NCBI RefSeq assembly: GCF_050314255.1
Contig: NZ_JBNPMZ010000002.1
Span: forward strand, 186,001 to 250,000
Direction: 5' to 3'
DNA: 64,000 nucleotides
Source: Claveliimonas sp034178805
GTDB lineage: Bacteria; Bacillota; Clostridia; Lachnospirales; Lachnospiraceae
Positions 42,158-50,646 of the stretch are shown here, in pieces; position 1 is the stretch's first letter; each line of letters starts with the position of its first letter. Below the pieces are notes generated by a model. It was not told the DNA's origin, did not search any database, and saw nothing but the letters and a program-made list of their open reading frames with translations. The translations under genes were made by a program, and so were the position numbers.

Positions 42158-43531
42158 TTATCTGTCTTCCATCCGCACATACTCCCGGTATGGAGCCAGC
42201 GGCTTATATGCCGGACGGATGATTTTATCTACATTTTTAAGCTCTTCCAGACGGTGTGCGCTCCATCCAACAATTCGTGCCGTAGCGAAAATCGGAGTGT
42301 ACAATGCAGGCGGAAGATCCAGCATGCTGTATACCAATCCGCTGTAGAAGTCTACGTTTGCATTTACTCCTTTGTAAATGCGCCGCTTCTCCGCGATGAC
42401 TTCCGGAGCCAGCCGCTCGACCGTTTCATAAAGTCCATACTCCTTCTCACAGCCTTTTTCTTTTGCAAGCTGCTTTACAAATCCTTTGAAAATATCCGCA
42501 CGCGGGTCGGATACCGAGTAGATGGCATGACCCATTCCGTAGATCAGTCCTTTCTGGTCAAATGCTTTCTTATCCAGCAGGTCGCACAGATACTGACGAA
42601 CCTCTTCTTCGTCCTCCCAGTTTTCTACATTCATTTTCATGTCTTCGAACATCTGGGTTACCTTAATATTTGCACCGCCATGCTTCGGTCCCTTTAAGGA
42701 AGCCATGGCTGCCGCAATCGTAGAATAAGTATCCGTTCCGGATGATGTAACTACGTGGGTAGTAAATGTGGAGTTATTTCCACCGCCGTGGTCCATGTGA
42801 AGTACCAGCGCCATATCCAGAATTTTTGCCTCCAGCTTGCTGTACTTCCGGTCTTCTCTCAGCATCATCAGGATATTTTCTGCGGTAGATAATTCCGGAT
42901 CCGGTGCATAGATAAATAAATCATCTCCCCGGCGGTAATTATATGCATGGTATCCGTACACCATCAGCATCGGGAACTGACTGATCAGGTTCAGACACTG
43001 TCTGAGTACGTTTGGAATGGAGGTATCATCTGCCTTGGCATCATAGGAATACAGATTCAGGATCGAGCGCGACAGGCTGTTCATCATATCACGGCTTGGC
43101 GCTTTCATAATGACATCACGCACGAAATTCGGCGGCAGTGTTCTTCTCTCCACCAGCATTTCGTGAAAATCCTCTAACTGCTTCGCAGTCGGCAGCTCGC
43201 CAAATAACAGGAGATACGTGATTTCCTCAAATCCAAAATGATCCTCTTTCAGGAATCCACCCACCAGGTCTTTGATATTGTAACCTCTGTAGTAAAGATT
43301 TCCTTCACACGGTACCTCTTCGCCGTTTACGATCTTCTTCGCGCATACGTCGGAAATATTTGTAAGGCCGGCCAGCACTCCTTTTCCATTAACGTCTCGC
43401 AGCCCCCGCATAACCTCATACTGGGTATACAATTCTTTGTCAATTGCATTGTTTTTTTCGCAGAGAGCCGCCAGCTCCTGAATCTCCGGTGTGATTTCAA
43501 ATAATGCTTTCTGTACAGATGTTCTTGCCAT
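42158..43531 (-). CDS. Citrate synthase (citrate/2-methylcitrate synthase family)
   Basis: 457 residues. Catalytic segments: LHMDHGGGNNSTFTTHVVTS (His), KGPKHGGANIKVTQMFED (His) and YSVSDPRADIFKGFV (Asp). It condenses oxaloacetate with acetyl-CoA. With the aconitase-family gene at 27445 it could feed 2-oxoglutarate and glutamate synthesis in an incomplete TCA cycle. The ATG at 43531 has AAAGGGG 7 nt upstream; earlier in-frame ATGs are not supported. Confidence 0.95.
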   Translation of the reverse strand: MARTSVQKALFEITPEIQELAALCEKNNAIDKELYTQYEVMRGLRDVNGKGVLAGLTNISDVCAKKIVNGEEVPCEGNLYYRGYNIKDLVGGFLKEDHFGFEEITYLLLFGELPTAKQLEDFHEMLVERRTLPPNFVRDVIMKAPSRDMMNSLSRSILNLYSYDAKADDTSIPNVLRQCLNLISQFPMLMVYGYHAYNYRRGDDLFIYAPDPELSTAENILMMLREDRKYSKLEAKILDMALVLHMDHGGGNNSTFTTHVVTSSGTDTYSTIAAAMASLKGPKHGGANIKVTQMFEDMKMNVENWEDEEEVRQYLCDLLDKKAFDQKGLIYGMGHAIYSVSDPRADIFKGFVKQLAKEKGCEKEYGLYETVERLAPEVIAEKRRIYKGVNANVDFYSGLVYSMLDLPPALYTPIFATARIVGWSAHRLEELKNVDKIIRPAYKPLAPYREYVRMEDR

Positions 43532-43601
43532 AGACATTCCCCTTTCCATTTTCATTTTGCTAAATTTTCACTACTGTTTCTTTTATCATTTGTCTGCCGC
43601 T

Positions 43602-44477
43602 TTATTTCAGATTCCGGCAGATCATATTTGTTAATGCTGCAAATTCTTCCAGCGTCAGAGCCTCTCCGCGGATACTTGGGCCTTTTCCCAGCTCATCAAT
43701 GCTTTTTATGATAACATCCTTCGGAATATCAAGCTCCACCGAGTTATTCAGTCCATTTGCAAGCGTCTTTCTTCTCTGATTAAATGAGGCCCGGATGATC
43801 CGGAACATCAGTTTCTCATCTTCCACCTCTACCGGCGGTTTCTCATGGGTGGTCAGACGGATGACCGCAGACCCCACCTTCGGCCTTGGCATGAAGCAGT
43901 TGGGCGGCACATTTGCCACGATATAAGGGCTGGCATAATACTGAACTGCCAGGGACAGTGCGCCGTAGTCCTTCGTGCCCGGTCCCACCTGCATCCGGTC
44001 CGCTACTTCTTTCTGCACCATTACGGTGATACTTTCCATAGGCACATGATTTTCAAATAATCCCATAATGATGGGCGTCGTTATATAGTATGGAAGATTT
44101 GCCACTACTTTAATAGGCTTTCCGCCATTTTCTTCCCGGACAAGCTTTGGAATGTCCAGCTTCAGCACATCTTCATTAATGATCGTTACATTATCATAAG
44201 TCGCCAGCGTCTCGGAGAGAATCGGTATCAATGCCTTATCGATCTCCACTGCTGCCACCTTGCCTGCTGCCTGCGCCAGGTACTGGGTCATGGTTCCGAT
44301 TCCCGGCCCAATCTCCAGCACAAAATCATCTTTCGTTATTTCCGCCGCCCGGATGATCTTGTCCAGCACATGGGTATCGATCAGGAAATTCTGCCCGAAT
44401 TTCTTCTGAAATGAAAAATTATATTTTTTTAAAATCTCAATGGTATTCTGGGGATTCCCCAGCGTTGGCTCTGCCAT
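43602..44477 (-). CDS. rsmA: 16S rRNA dimethyladenosine transferase RsmA (KsgA)
   Basis: 291 residues. SAM motif VLEIGPGIGTMTQYLAQ, acidic loop AAVEIDKALIPIL and catalytic NLPYYITTPIIMGLFENHV. It dimethylates two adjacent adenosines in helix 45 of 16S rRNA. The ATG at 44477 has AAGGAG 8 nt upstream, preferred to the TTG at 44483. It lies directly downstream of tatD, the frequent tatD-(rnmV)-rsmA order of Firmicutes without rnmV. Confidence 0.96.
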   Translation of the reverse strand: MAEPTLGNPQNTIEILKKYNFSFQKKFGQNFLIDTHVLDKIIRAAEITKDDFVLEIGPGIGTMTQYLAQAAGKVAAVEIDKALIPILSETLATYDNVTIINEDVLKLDIPKLVREENGGKPIKVVANLPYYITTPIIMGLFENHVPMESITVMVQKEVADRMQVGPGTKDYGALSLAVQYYASPYIVANVPPNCFMPRPKVGSAVIRLTTHEKPPVEVEDEKLMFRIIRASFNQRRKTLANGLNNSVELDIPKDVIIKSIDELGKGPSIRGEALTLEEFAALTNMICRNLK

Positions 44478-44534
44478 ATCCAAGTCTCCTTCTTGTTTTG
44501 TAAACTTAAATATTTCTTATATTTATCTGTCCAT

Positions 44535-45299
44535 TTACGGAATGCGGTACATCTTCCGGGCATTTGCCTCCGTCTGTGCAATCACCTCTTCACAGGTCAC
44601 ACCCTTGATCCGCGCGATCTCTTCCGCCACATAGATCAGATTCAGGGAAGAATTCCGCTTGCCCCGGTTGGGCTCCGGTGACAGATAAGGGCAATCAGTT
44701 TCCAACAGGATGGAAGTAAGCGGAATTTCCTCCACCGTTTCCTTGAGCTTCCGTCCATTTTTAAATGTCACCACACCGCCGACTCCGATGTAATATCCCA
44801 TATCCACATATTCTCTTGCCATCTCTTTTGAATAAGAGTAGCAGTGGATCACACCTTCCAGTCCCTGACCGTACTGCTTCATCATCTCCATGGTATCCGC
44901 TGCCGCATCCCTGCTGTGGATCAGTACCGGAAGATCCAGCTCCCTCGCCAGATCAAGCTGCTTTGCGAACCATTTCTTCTGTAAATCATGGGACTCATTG
45001 TCCCAGTAATAATCAAGCCCGATCTCTCCGACCGCCACAACCTTCGGCTGCCTAAAGAGCTCTTTCATCTTTGCAAATGTATCCTCATTCAGCGCTCCCA
45101 CTTCATCGGGATGAACTCCCACCGCGGCGTACATGAATGGATAGTCCTGCACCATGTTCACGACCCTCTCACAGGATTCATAAGTGGCACTGACGTTCAC
45201 GATGGTACCGACTCCGCCCTCTGCCATGGACGAAAGAAGCTCCCGCCGGTCCGGATCAAATTGTTTGTCATCATAATGAGCATGTGTCTCAAATATCAT
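44535..45299 (-). CDS. tatD: TatD-family metal-dependent deoxyribonuclease
   Basis: 254 residues. Metal ligands appear in FETHAHYDDKQFD, VAVGEIGLDYYWD, VLIHSRDA, GVIHCYS and LLETDCPYLSPEP, the full TatD set. TatD proteins are 3'-5' DNA exonucleases or D-aminoacyl-hydrolase-like metalloenzymes. AGGAGC precedes the ATG. It lies between metG and rsmA in the usual metG-tatD-rsmA order. Confidence 0.94.
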   Translation of the reverse strand: MIFETHAHYDDKQFDPDRRELLSSMAEGGVGTIVNVSATYESCERVVNMVQDYPFMYAAVGVHPDEVGALNEDTFAKMKELFRQPKVVAVGEIGLDYYWDNESHDLQKKWFAKQLDLARELDLPVLIHSRDAAADTMEMMKQYGQGLEGVIHCYSYSKEMAREYVDMGYYIGVGGVVTFKNGRKLKETVEEIPLTSILLETDCPYLSPEPNRGKRNSSLNLIYVAEEIARIKGVTCEEVIAQTEANARKMYRIP

Positions 45300-45429
45300 A
45301 ACTCGTACAGCTCCTGTTTCTTCAATTCTTTACTTTCCTAAATGTGTAAATTAGACCAATTATAACACACTTTTATTAAGAATCCTACCTGATGAAAATT
45401 AAATTTCTGTGAAGGCTGTGAAAAATTTC

Positions 45430-45452
45430 AAAAAAATGCCCCCTCCCGGGCA
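45430..45452 (-). terminator. Terminator after metG
   Basis: TGCCC / GGGCA stem with a G-rich loop, followed on the minus strand by T7. It lies about 115 bp beyond the metG stop, past the 21-bp palindromic array. Confidence 0.75.
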
Positions 45453-45503
45453 AACAAGTTTTCCCCTTGTCTCCCCGAAAGGAAGCATGTCACAACATAT
45501 TAC

Positions 45504-45590
45504 TGACAGCGCTCTGTCCTCATTAGTTAACAGTACTCTGCCTCTGGTTAGCAGTTCTCTGCTCTTTGCTAGCAGATCTCTGCTCCCGCC
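45504..45590. repeat. Four-unit 21-bp palindromic tandem array at the metG 3' end
   Basis: Units start at 45504, 45528, 45549 and 45570 (steps 24, 21, 21), pattern T(A/G)(A/G)CAGNNCTCTG(C/T). On the minus strand each unit holds an inverted repeat such as AGCAGAGATCTGCT. The last unit overlaps the final metG codons and supplies its TAG. The remaining units lie downstream of the gene. Confidence 0.8.
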
Positions 45591-47491
45591 GGCATCTCTT
45601 TTTCCGATGTCATCAGTGCCAGATTGCCTTCCGCATCCTCTGCACACAGCAGCATTCCCTCGGACAGTACGCCTGCAAGCTTGGCCGGTTTCAGATTCAC
45701 CAGAACCATAACCTTCTTGCCTACCATCTCTTCTGCACTGTAATGTTTCTTAATTCCGGAAACGATCTGCTTCACCTGGCTTCCGATCTTCACCTGTGAA
45801 CACAGAAGCTTGTTGGATTTCTTTACCGGCTCGCAGGCAATGATCTCGCCTACCTGGAACTGCATTTTGCCAAAATCTTCGAATGTAATCTCCGGCTTTG
45901 CTTCGATGTCGATTACATTTTCCTCTTCTGCCGGTGCCTCAGGCTCCTCTGCTACCGGCGGATGAAGCTCTTCTACCTTCTTCATGACCTCATTGATATC
46001 CAGTCTCTGGAACAGGATCTCCGGTGTCTCTGTTACCTTTCCATCGCCAAGCTGTGCCAGAATCTTTTCGGACGTCTCCGGCATGAAGGATTCCAGAAGT
46101 CTTGCGCCGGCCTTGATGCTCTCAATCAGATTATAAAGCACGGTCTCCAGACGGTCTTTCTTTGCCTCGTCTTTTGCAAGAGCCCACGGCATGGTCTCAT
46201 CAATATATTTGTTGCAGCGTTTGAACAGTGCGAAGATCTCTGTGATTGCATCTGCCACACGCAGGTCATCCATCTTGGCATCTACGGCCTTCGGGGTATT
46301 TTCCACTACCGCCTTCAGATCAGCATCCACGTCTTCAGCCACGCCCTTGTCGGTTACTGCACCGCCAAAGTATTTATTTGTCATGGAAATCGTTCTGTTT
46401 ACCAGATTGCCCAGTGTATTTGCAAGGTCGGAATTCAGACGCTCTACCATCAGCTCCCAGGAAATCACTCCGTCGTTGTCAAACGGCATTTCATGAAGTA
46501 CAAAATAACGAACCGCATCCACACCGAAGAAATCTACCAGCTCATCCGCATACAGCACATTTCCTTTTGACTTACTCATCTTGCCGTCTCCCTGCAGGAG
46601 CCACGGATGACCAAATACCTGCTTCGGCAGAGGCTCGCCCAGTGCCATCAGGAAAATCGGCCAGTAGATCGTATGGAAACGAATGATATCCTTACCTATT
46701 AAATGCAGGTCAGCAGGCCAGTTTTTCTTGTACTGCTCGGTGCTCTCTCCGTCCGCATCATAACCAATTCCGGTAATATAGTTGGTCAGCGCATCCAGCC
46801 ACACATATACCACATGTTTGTCATCAAAATCAACCGGGATTCCCCATTTAAAAGAGGTTCTGGACACACACAGATCCTGCAGTCCCGGAAGCAGGAAATT
46901 GTTCATCATCTCATTTTTTCTGGATACCGGCTGAATGAACTCCGGATGGGTGTTGATATGCTCAATCAGGCGATCTGCATATTTACTCATTTTAAAGAAA
47001 TATGCCTCTTCCTTCGCCGGTTTTACCTCGCGTCCACAGTCCGGACATTTGCCGTCAACCAGCTGTGACTCTGTCCAGAATGACTCACACGGAGTACAGT
47101 AAAGGCCTTCATAAGATCCTTTGTAAATGTCTCCCTGATCGTATAATTTCTTGAAAATCTTCTGTACCTGCTTCTCATGGTAATCGTCAGTGGTACGGAT
47201 GAATTTGTCATAGGAAGTGTTCATCAGATCCCAGATGTTCTTGATCTCGCCTGCCACACCGTCTACGAATTCCTTCGGTGTAACGCCTGCTTCCGCTGCC
47301 TTCAGCTCGATCTTCTGACCATGCTCATCCGTTCCTGTCTGGAAGAAAACGTCATATCCCTGACTTCTCTTGTAACGCGCAATCGCATCTGCCAGCACAA
47401 TCTCATAAGTATTTCCGATATGCGGTTTGCCGGATGTGTAAGCGATCGCCGTTGTAATATAATATTTTGGTTTACTGCATTTTTCACACAT
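45569..47491 (-). CDS. metG: Methionyl-tRNA synthetase with C-terminal tRNA-binding domain
   Basis: 640 residues. HIGH-type motif in SGKPHIGNTYEIVLADAIAR, zinc Cys pairs in YCTPCESFW and CPDCGRE, KMSKS-type motif GDGKMSKSKGNVLYADELVD at about 305. The C-terminal EMAP-II-like domain (about 535-640, FQVGEIIACEPVKKSNKLLC) binds tRNA. It charges tRNA-Met. AAAGGAG precedes the ATG. Expression is controlled by the T-box leader at 47648-47954. The last codons lie inside the 21-bp palindromic array. Confidence 0.97.
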   Translation of the reverse strand: MCEKCSKPKYYITTAIAYTSGKPHIGNTYEIVLADAIARYKRSQGYDVFFQTGTDEHGQKIELKAAEAGVTPKEFVDGVAGEIKNIWDLMNTSYDKFIRTTDDYHEKQVQKIFKKLYDQGDIYKGSYEGLYCTPCESFWTESQLVDGKCPDCGREVKPAKEEAYFFKMSKYADRLIEHINTHPEFIQPVSRKNEMMNNFLLPGLQDLCVSRTSFKWGIPVDFDDKHVVYVWLDALTNYITGIGYDADGESTEQYKKNWPADLHLIGKDIIRFHTIYWPIFLMALGEPLPKQVFGHPWLLQGDGKMSKSKGNVLYADELVDFFGVDAVRYFVLHEMPFDNDGVISWELMVERLNSDLANTLGNLVNRTISMTNKYFGGAVTDKGVAEDVDADLKAVVENTPKAVDAKMDDLRVADAITEIFALFKRCNKYIDETMPWALAKDEAKKDRLETVLYNLIESIKAGARLLESFMPETSEKILAQLGDGKVTETPEILFQRLDINEVMKKVEELHPPVAEEPEAPAEEENVIDIEAKPEITFEDFGKMQFQVGEIIACEPVKKSNKLLCSQVKIGSQVKQIVSGIKKHYSAEEMVGKKVMVLVNLKPAKLAGVLSEGMLLCAEDAEGNLALMTSEKEMPAGAEIC

Positions 47492-47524
47492 AATATCTGC
47501 TCCTTTTTATTCTTATTTAGACAT

Positions 47525-47648
47525 AAGATTGCGCGTCTGCGCAATCTTCGCGCGCGAGCGGGCTGCAATGCAGCAACTTCATTTCCGCGAGCTGCGCACC
47601 ATCGCACGAAGTGCGTTTTTAATGTAACGAGGAATTCCTCGTCACATT
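47525..47648. repeat. Four-palindrome element inserted in the metG leader
   Basis: Four hairpins in 124 bp: AAGATTGCGC / GCGCAATCTT (47525-47548), GCTGC / GCAGC (47562-47574), CGCAC / GTGCG (47603-47615), and AATGTAACGAGGAA with its near-complement (47621-47648, one mismatch, no loop). The segment is GC-rich (CGCGCGCGAGCG) against AT-rich neighbours. It lies between the T-box terminator and the metG ribosome site, where no such sequence is needed. It looks like a small mobile repeat. Confidence 0.65.
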
Positions 47649-47954
47649 AAAAAAGTCTTCTCCAATTCCTAAGAATCAAAGAAGACGAGTTATCCCGTGT
47701 TACCACTTCTCTTCGCCCTGCCTTCACAGACAGAACCTCATAAGGTGCTCCCGACACCTCTCCGCTGTAATGGGCGGTACCCATCGCAGGGTTGCCATTA
47801 ATCTGCAAGAATCCGGTTCCCCCACGCTGCTCAGAAGCCATCTTCAGTCTGTTTCCGTTCATCCCTCTCAGCATCTGCACCCTGTGCAACGGGATTTCTC
47901 TGTAAAACTTCCGCCGACCTACTCTTTTCGTCACTGCGTTTTTCATATTTCATA
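47648..47954 (-). ncRNA. T-box riboswitch leader of metG
   Basis: The minus-strand leader carries AGTGACGAAAAGAGTAGG near its 5' end (AGTGA at 47931-47935), a long structured stem I region, and the T-box-like AGAAGTGGTAACACGGG (about 47693-47709) before the terminator. The terminator stem GTCTTCT / AGAAGAC (47655-47686) pairs throughout and is followed by T6. Uncharged tRNA-Met would bind and favour antitermination, raising MetG. I did not fix the specifier codon; Met is inferred from the downstream gene. The T-box core is a variant of the usual TGGNACCGCG. Confidence 0.88.
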
Positions 47955-47960
47955 TGGAAA

Positions 47961-47990
47961 ATGGTAGCACAATAATACGCTTATTGTCAA
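47961..47990 (-). promoter_or_regulatory. Promoter of the metG T-box leader
   Basis: On the minus strand TTGACA, 18 bp, TACCAT. The -35 box overlaps the stop codon of the small gene at 47987. Confidence 0.6.
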
Positions 47991-48220
47991 GCCATCTCTT
48001 TGATCTGACGAATCAGCTCCATGTCTTCTTCCGTGACCCGGATATTTCCGCTTATTGTCTCCCCGGCGGCAGTGGTCACCGTAATCTCGATCACGCTGTC
48101 CGTGCCCGTTTTTTCTGCTGCCGCTTTCAAAAATTTAGGAAACTTGGGATGGTTTGCCTTAAATCGGTCCAGCATATTTTTTATCTGCATCAGTGCCATT
48201 GGATTCTTCTGCCAATTCAT
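47987..48220 (-). CDS. Small conserved-looking protein, unknown
   Basis: 77 residues (NPMALMQIKNMLDRFKANHP, then EITVTTAAGETISGNIRVTE). The N-terminal half is helical and the C-terminal half beta-rich, compact and soluble. GGAGG lies 11 nt before the ATG. It precedes metG on the same strand and is divergent from the DUF885 gene. I do not recognise a named family. Confidence 0.65.
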   Translation of the reverse strand: MNWQKNPMALMQIKNMLDRFKANHPKFPKFLKAAAEKTGTDSVIEITVTTAAGETISGNIRVTEEDMELIRQIKEMA

Positions 48221-48284
48221 TTTCCTGCATACCTCCTTTATTCATTTCATAAATAATATAGATGAAATTCTTTAGGAAGGCAAT

Positions 48285-50003
48285 ATGCGCAAAAAAATAT
48301 CCATCCTGTGTATTCTCTCTTTTCTACTCGTCCTTTTGGCCATGTGCGGCTGTTCCGACCGTATCTTCGCCAGTCAGGCAAACAGAAAATTCAACAAATT
48401 CACTCAGGAGCTTTTCTGCCAGGAGATTTCCGGAAATGCTCTTACTCTTCACTATACCTTAAAAGACCCGGATCAATATGGCATCCGCTCCATGTCCGTC
48501 TCTCTGGGTTCCTATACTGCCGACACCGCTTCCTCCTGCGCCGCACTGGAAAATTGCCTCGCCGCACTGCATCGTTTTAATTATGATAATCTCTCAGAAA
48601 AAAATCAGCTCACCTATGATGTCCTGGAAGACTATCTTAAAACCGCTCTCATGGGTGCTCCCTACGCTCTCTATGAAGAACCCTTAAGCCCTCTTACCGG
48701 TATTCAGGCCCAGCTACCGGTTCTGCTCTCGGAATATACATTTTATACCACAGAAGATATCGATACATATCTGGAATTGCTGGCCTGTGTCCCCGAATAC
48801 TTCGATTCCCTCATAGAATTCGAACAGTCCAAATCCTCAGCAGGACTATTCATGTCTTCCTACACAGCTGACAGTATTATCAAAGAATGCAACACCTTCC
48901 TGAACATGGGAGATTCCAATTATCTCCTCACTACATTTGCAAGCCGCCTGGATCAGATCCCCGGTCTGAATCAAACCACAAAAGAAAACTATATTTCCAA
49001 AAACGCTTCTTCTGTAAACAATTTTATTTACCCTGCATATCAAAAACTTGCCAACACACTTTATTCACTGCGCACCAGCGGAAATAACACACACGGGCTT
49101 TGTCATTACCCGGACGGCTCTTCCTACTATGAATACCTGGTCCGTTCAGAGACCGGATCCTCCAGGAATATTACGGAACTTCAGGAACTGATAAAACAGC
49201 AGATGTCTGAGGATCTGACCGCCATGCAGGAAATCCTGCAGGATTCCGTCGAAACAGTCCCGTTCACTCTGGAAGACTCCAACCCCACGGCCATTTTAAG
49301 CAAATTAAAACAGAAAATGTCCGACGACTTTCCCACCCCGCCAGACGTAAATGTAGAAATAAAATACGTATCACAGGAAATGGAAAACTTTCTCAGCCCT
49401 GCGTTTTACATGATTCCGCCAATAGACAATATCAAAAATAATATCATCTATATCAACCAGAGTCATCTGCCCGACGACCTCGAACTCTATACAACCCTCG
49501 CCCACGAGGGCTATCCGGGGCACCTCTATCAGACCGTCTACTATGCCTCCACCGAGCCCGACCCCATAAGAAGTATCCTGAACTTCGGGGGCTACACGGA
49601 AGGGTGGGCCACCTACAGTGAAATGTTAAGCCACTACTACACCACCCTTCCCAGGGCTCAGGCACTTCTAACCCAGCGTAACTCCTCCGTCATCCTCGGA
49701 CTATACGCACTTGCAGACATCGGGATACACTATGACGGGTGGACCCTTGTCGATACCGTCGCCTTCTTCCGGGAATACGGAATCACCGATCAATATACCA
49801 TCGAAAGCATCTACGATCTGATCATCGCAGATCCGGCAAATTATTTAAAATACTATATCGGGTATGTGGAGATTCTGGATTTGAAAAAAGAAGCCATGAA
49901 AGAATGGGGAGATAAGTTCACACAGAAGCGATTTCATAAGGCAGTGCTGGATACCGGGCCCGCCTCCTTCGATGTGTTGAGAAAACATGTCCTGGGGAAA
50001 TGA
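48285..50003 (+). CDS. DUF885 family lipoprotein, putative zinc metallopeptidase
   Basis: 572 residues. Lipoprotein signal: KK, hydrophobic ILCILSFLLVLLAMCG, with lipobox Cys at about 21-23. The DUF885 domain carries the zinc motif TLAHEGYPGHLYQTVYYAST (HExxH-like HEGYPGH at about 407-413) and the downstream FGGYTEGWATYSEM with a conserved Glu. DUF885 proteins are probable M32-like metallopeptidases; the substrate is unknown. It is anchored outside the membrane. AGGAAGG lies 4 nt before the ATG. Confidence 0.9.
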   Translation: MRKKISILCILSFLLVLLAMCGCSDRIFASQANRKFNKFTQELFCQEISGNALTLHYTLKDPDQYGIRSMSVSLGSYTADTASSCAALENCLAALHRFNYDNLSEKNQLTYDVLEDYLKTALMGAPYALYEEPLSPLTGIQAQLPVLLSEYTFYTTEDIDTYLELLACVPEYFDSLIEFEQSKSSAGLFMSSYTADSIIKECNTFLNMGDSNYLLTTFASRLDQIPGLNQTTKENYISKNASSVNNFIYPAYQKLANTLYSLRTSGNNTHGLCHYPDGSSYYEYLVRSETGSSRNITELQELIKQQMSEDLTAMQEILQDSVETVPFTLEDSNPTAILSKLKQKMSDDFPTPPDVNVEIKYVSQEMENFLSPAFYMIPPIDNIKNNIIYINQSHLPDDLELYTTLAHEGYPGHLYQTVYYASTEPDPIRSILNFGGYTEGWATYSEMLSHYYTTLPRAQALLTQRNSSVILGLYALADIGIHYDGWTLVDTVAFFREYGITDQYTIESIYDLIIADPANYLKYYIGYVEILDLKKEAMKEWGDKFTQKRFHKAVLDTGPASFDVLRKHVLGK

Positions 50004-50008
50004 CAGAT

Positions 50009-50098
50009 GGGTACAGGGCAAAATGCGATTGGGTACAGGGCAAGTGTTAATTGGGGACGTAGCAAAATGCATTTTGCTACGTCCCCAATACACTTGCC
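50009..50098. repeat. Palindrome, GGGGAC family (copy E), with 22-bp direct repeats
   Basis: Three 22-bp units follow each other: 50009-50030 and 50031-50052 start GGGTACAGGGCAA, and 50053-50074 starts GGGGACGTAGCAAAATGC. From 50039 the sequence also forms a near-perfect palindrome with its axis between 50069 and 50070 (GGGGACGTAGCAAAATG then its complement, outer part GGCAAGTGT / ACACTTGCC, three extra bases in the left arm). It separates the convergent DUF885 and spmB genes and probably serves as a terminator. Confidence 0.85.
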
Positions 50099-50592
50099 AC
50101 AAGTCCTCCCATTGTTGCAAGCAGCGCCCCCGCCAAAGTATACCTGGTCTTCGACACCTTCGCCGTCATAAAATACACACTCATAGTGTAGAATATCGTC
50201 TCCGTGCACGCCATGCTGATTGATGCAATCCTGCCAATATAGGAATCTGTCCCGAATTCTTTATATAGATCCAGAAGAAGCCCTGTCGCTGCCGATGAGG
50301 AAAACATCTTTACAACTGTAAGCGGCACCAGCTCCCCAGGGAAACCTATGTACTGCGTCACTTTTCCCAGAAGTTCCGACAGCATTTCCAAAAAACCGGA
50401 CGCCCTGAGAATCCCGACCGCAATCATCAATGCGACCAGGGTGGGCATGATCTTAATCACCGTGAAAAATCCGCTCTTTGCTCCCTTGATAAATACATCA
50501 TACACTTCTACCTTTGCCATCACGCCGTAACACACGATTCCGAATATTGTCATGGGTATAATCATATCTGAGATGAATAAAAACAGGTTCAT
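50077..50592 (-). CDS. spmB: Spore maturation protein B (SpmB), nucleoside-recognition domain
   Basis: 171 residues from the ATG at 50592 (a GTG at 50619 is an alternative). Four to five hydrophobic segments with the SpmB/Gate pattern: IPMTIFGIVCYGVMAKVEVY, GAKSGFFTVIKIMPTLVALM, FSSSAATGLLLDLYKEFGTD. SpmA and SpmB act together in spore core dehydration in Bacillus. spmA would be expected directly upstream but is replaced by an XRE regulator gene. Its last codons lie in the right arm of palindrome E. Confidence 0.88.
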   Translation of the reverse strand: MNLFLFISDMIIPMTIFGIVCYGVMAKVEVYDVFIKGAKSGFFTVIKIMPTLVALMIAVGILRASGFLEMLSELLGKVTQYIGFPGELVPLTVVKMFSSSAATGLLLDLYKEFGTDSYIGRIASISMACTETIFYTMSVYFMTAKVSKTRYTLAGALLATMGGLVASVLGT

Positions 50593-50630
50593 ACCGGCAC
50601 TTCCCGATTCTCCATTCACAGAGATTATAT

Positions 50631-50646
50631 GAACCCGTCCCCTATC
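50631..50646. repeat. Half copy of the GGGGAC palindrome
   Basis: On the minus strand it reads GATAGGGGACGGGTTC, close to one arm of copy B (ATAGGGGACGGTTC). The second arm is absent. It lies between spmB and the regulator gene, where spmA would normally be. Confidence 0.5.

Noticed and set aside
45399..45647. 82-residue minus-strand frame over the metG 3' end
   Set aside because: It reads the 21-bp palindromic array in another frame and has no start signals.
47647..47946. 99-residue minus-strand frame upstream of metG
   Set aside because: It coincides with the T-box leader and is explained by RNA structure, not protein.
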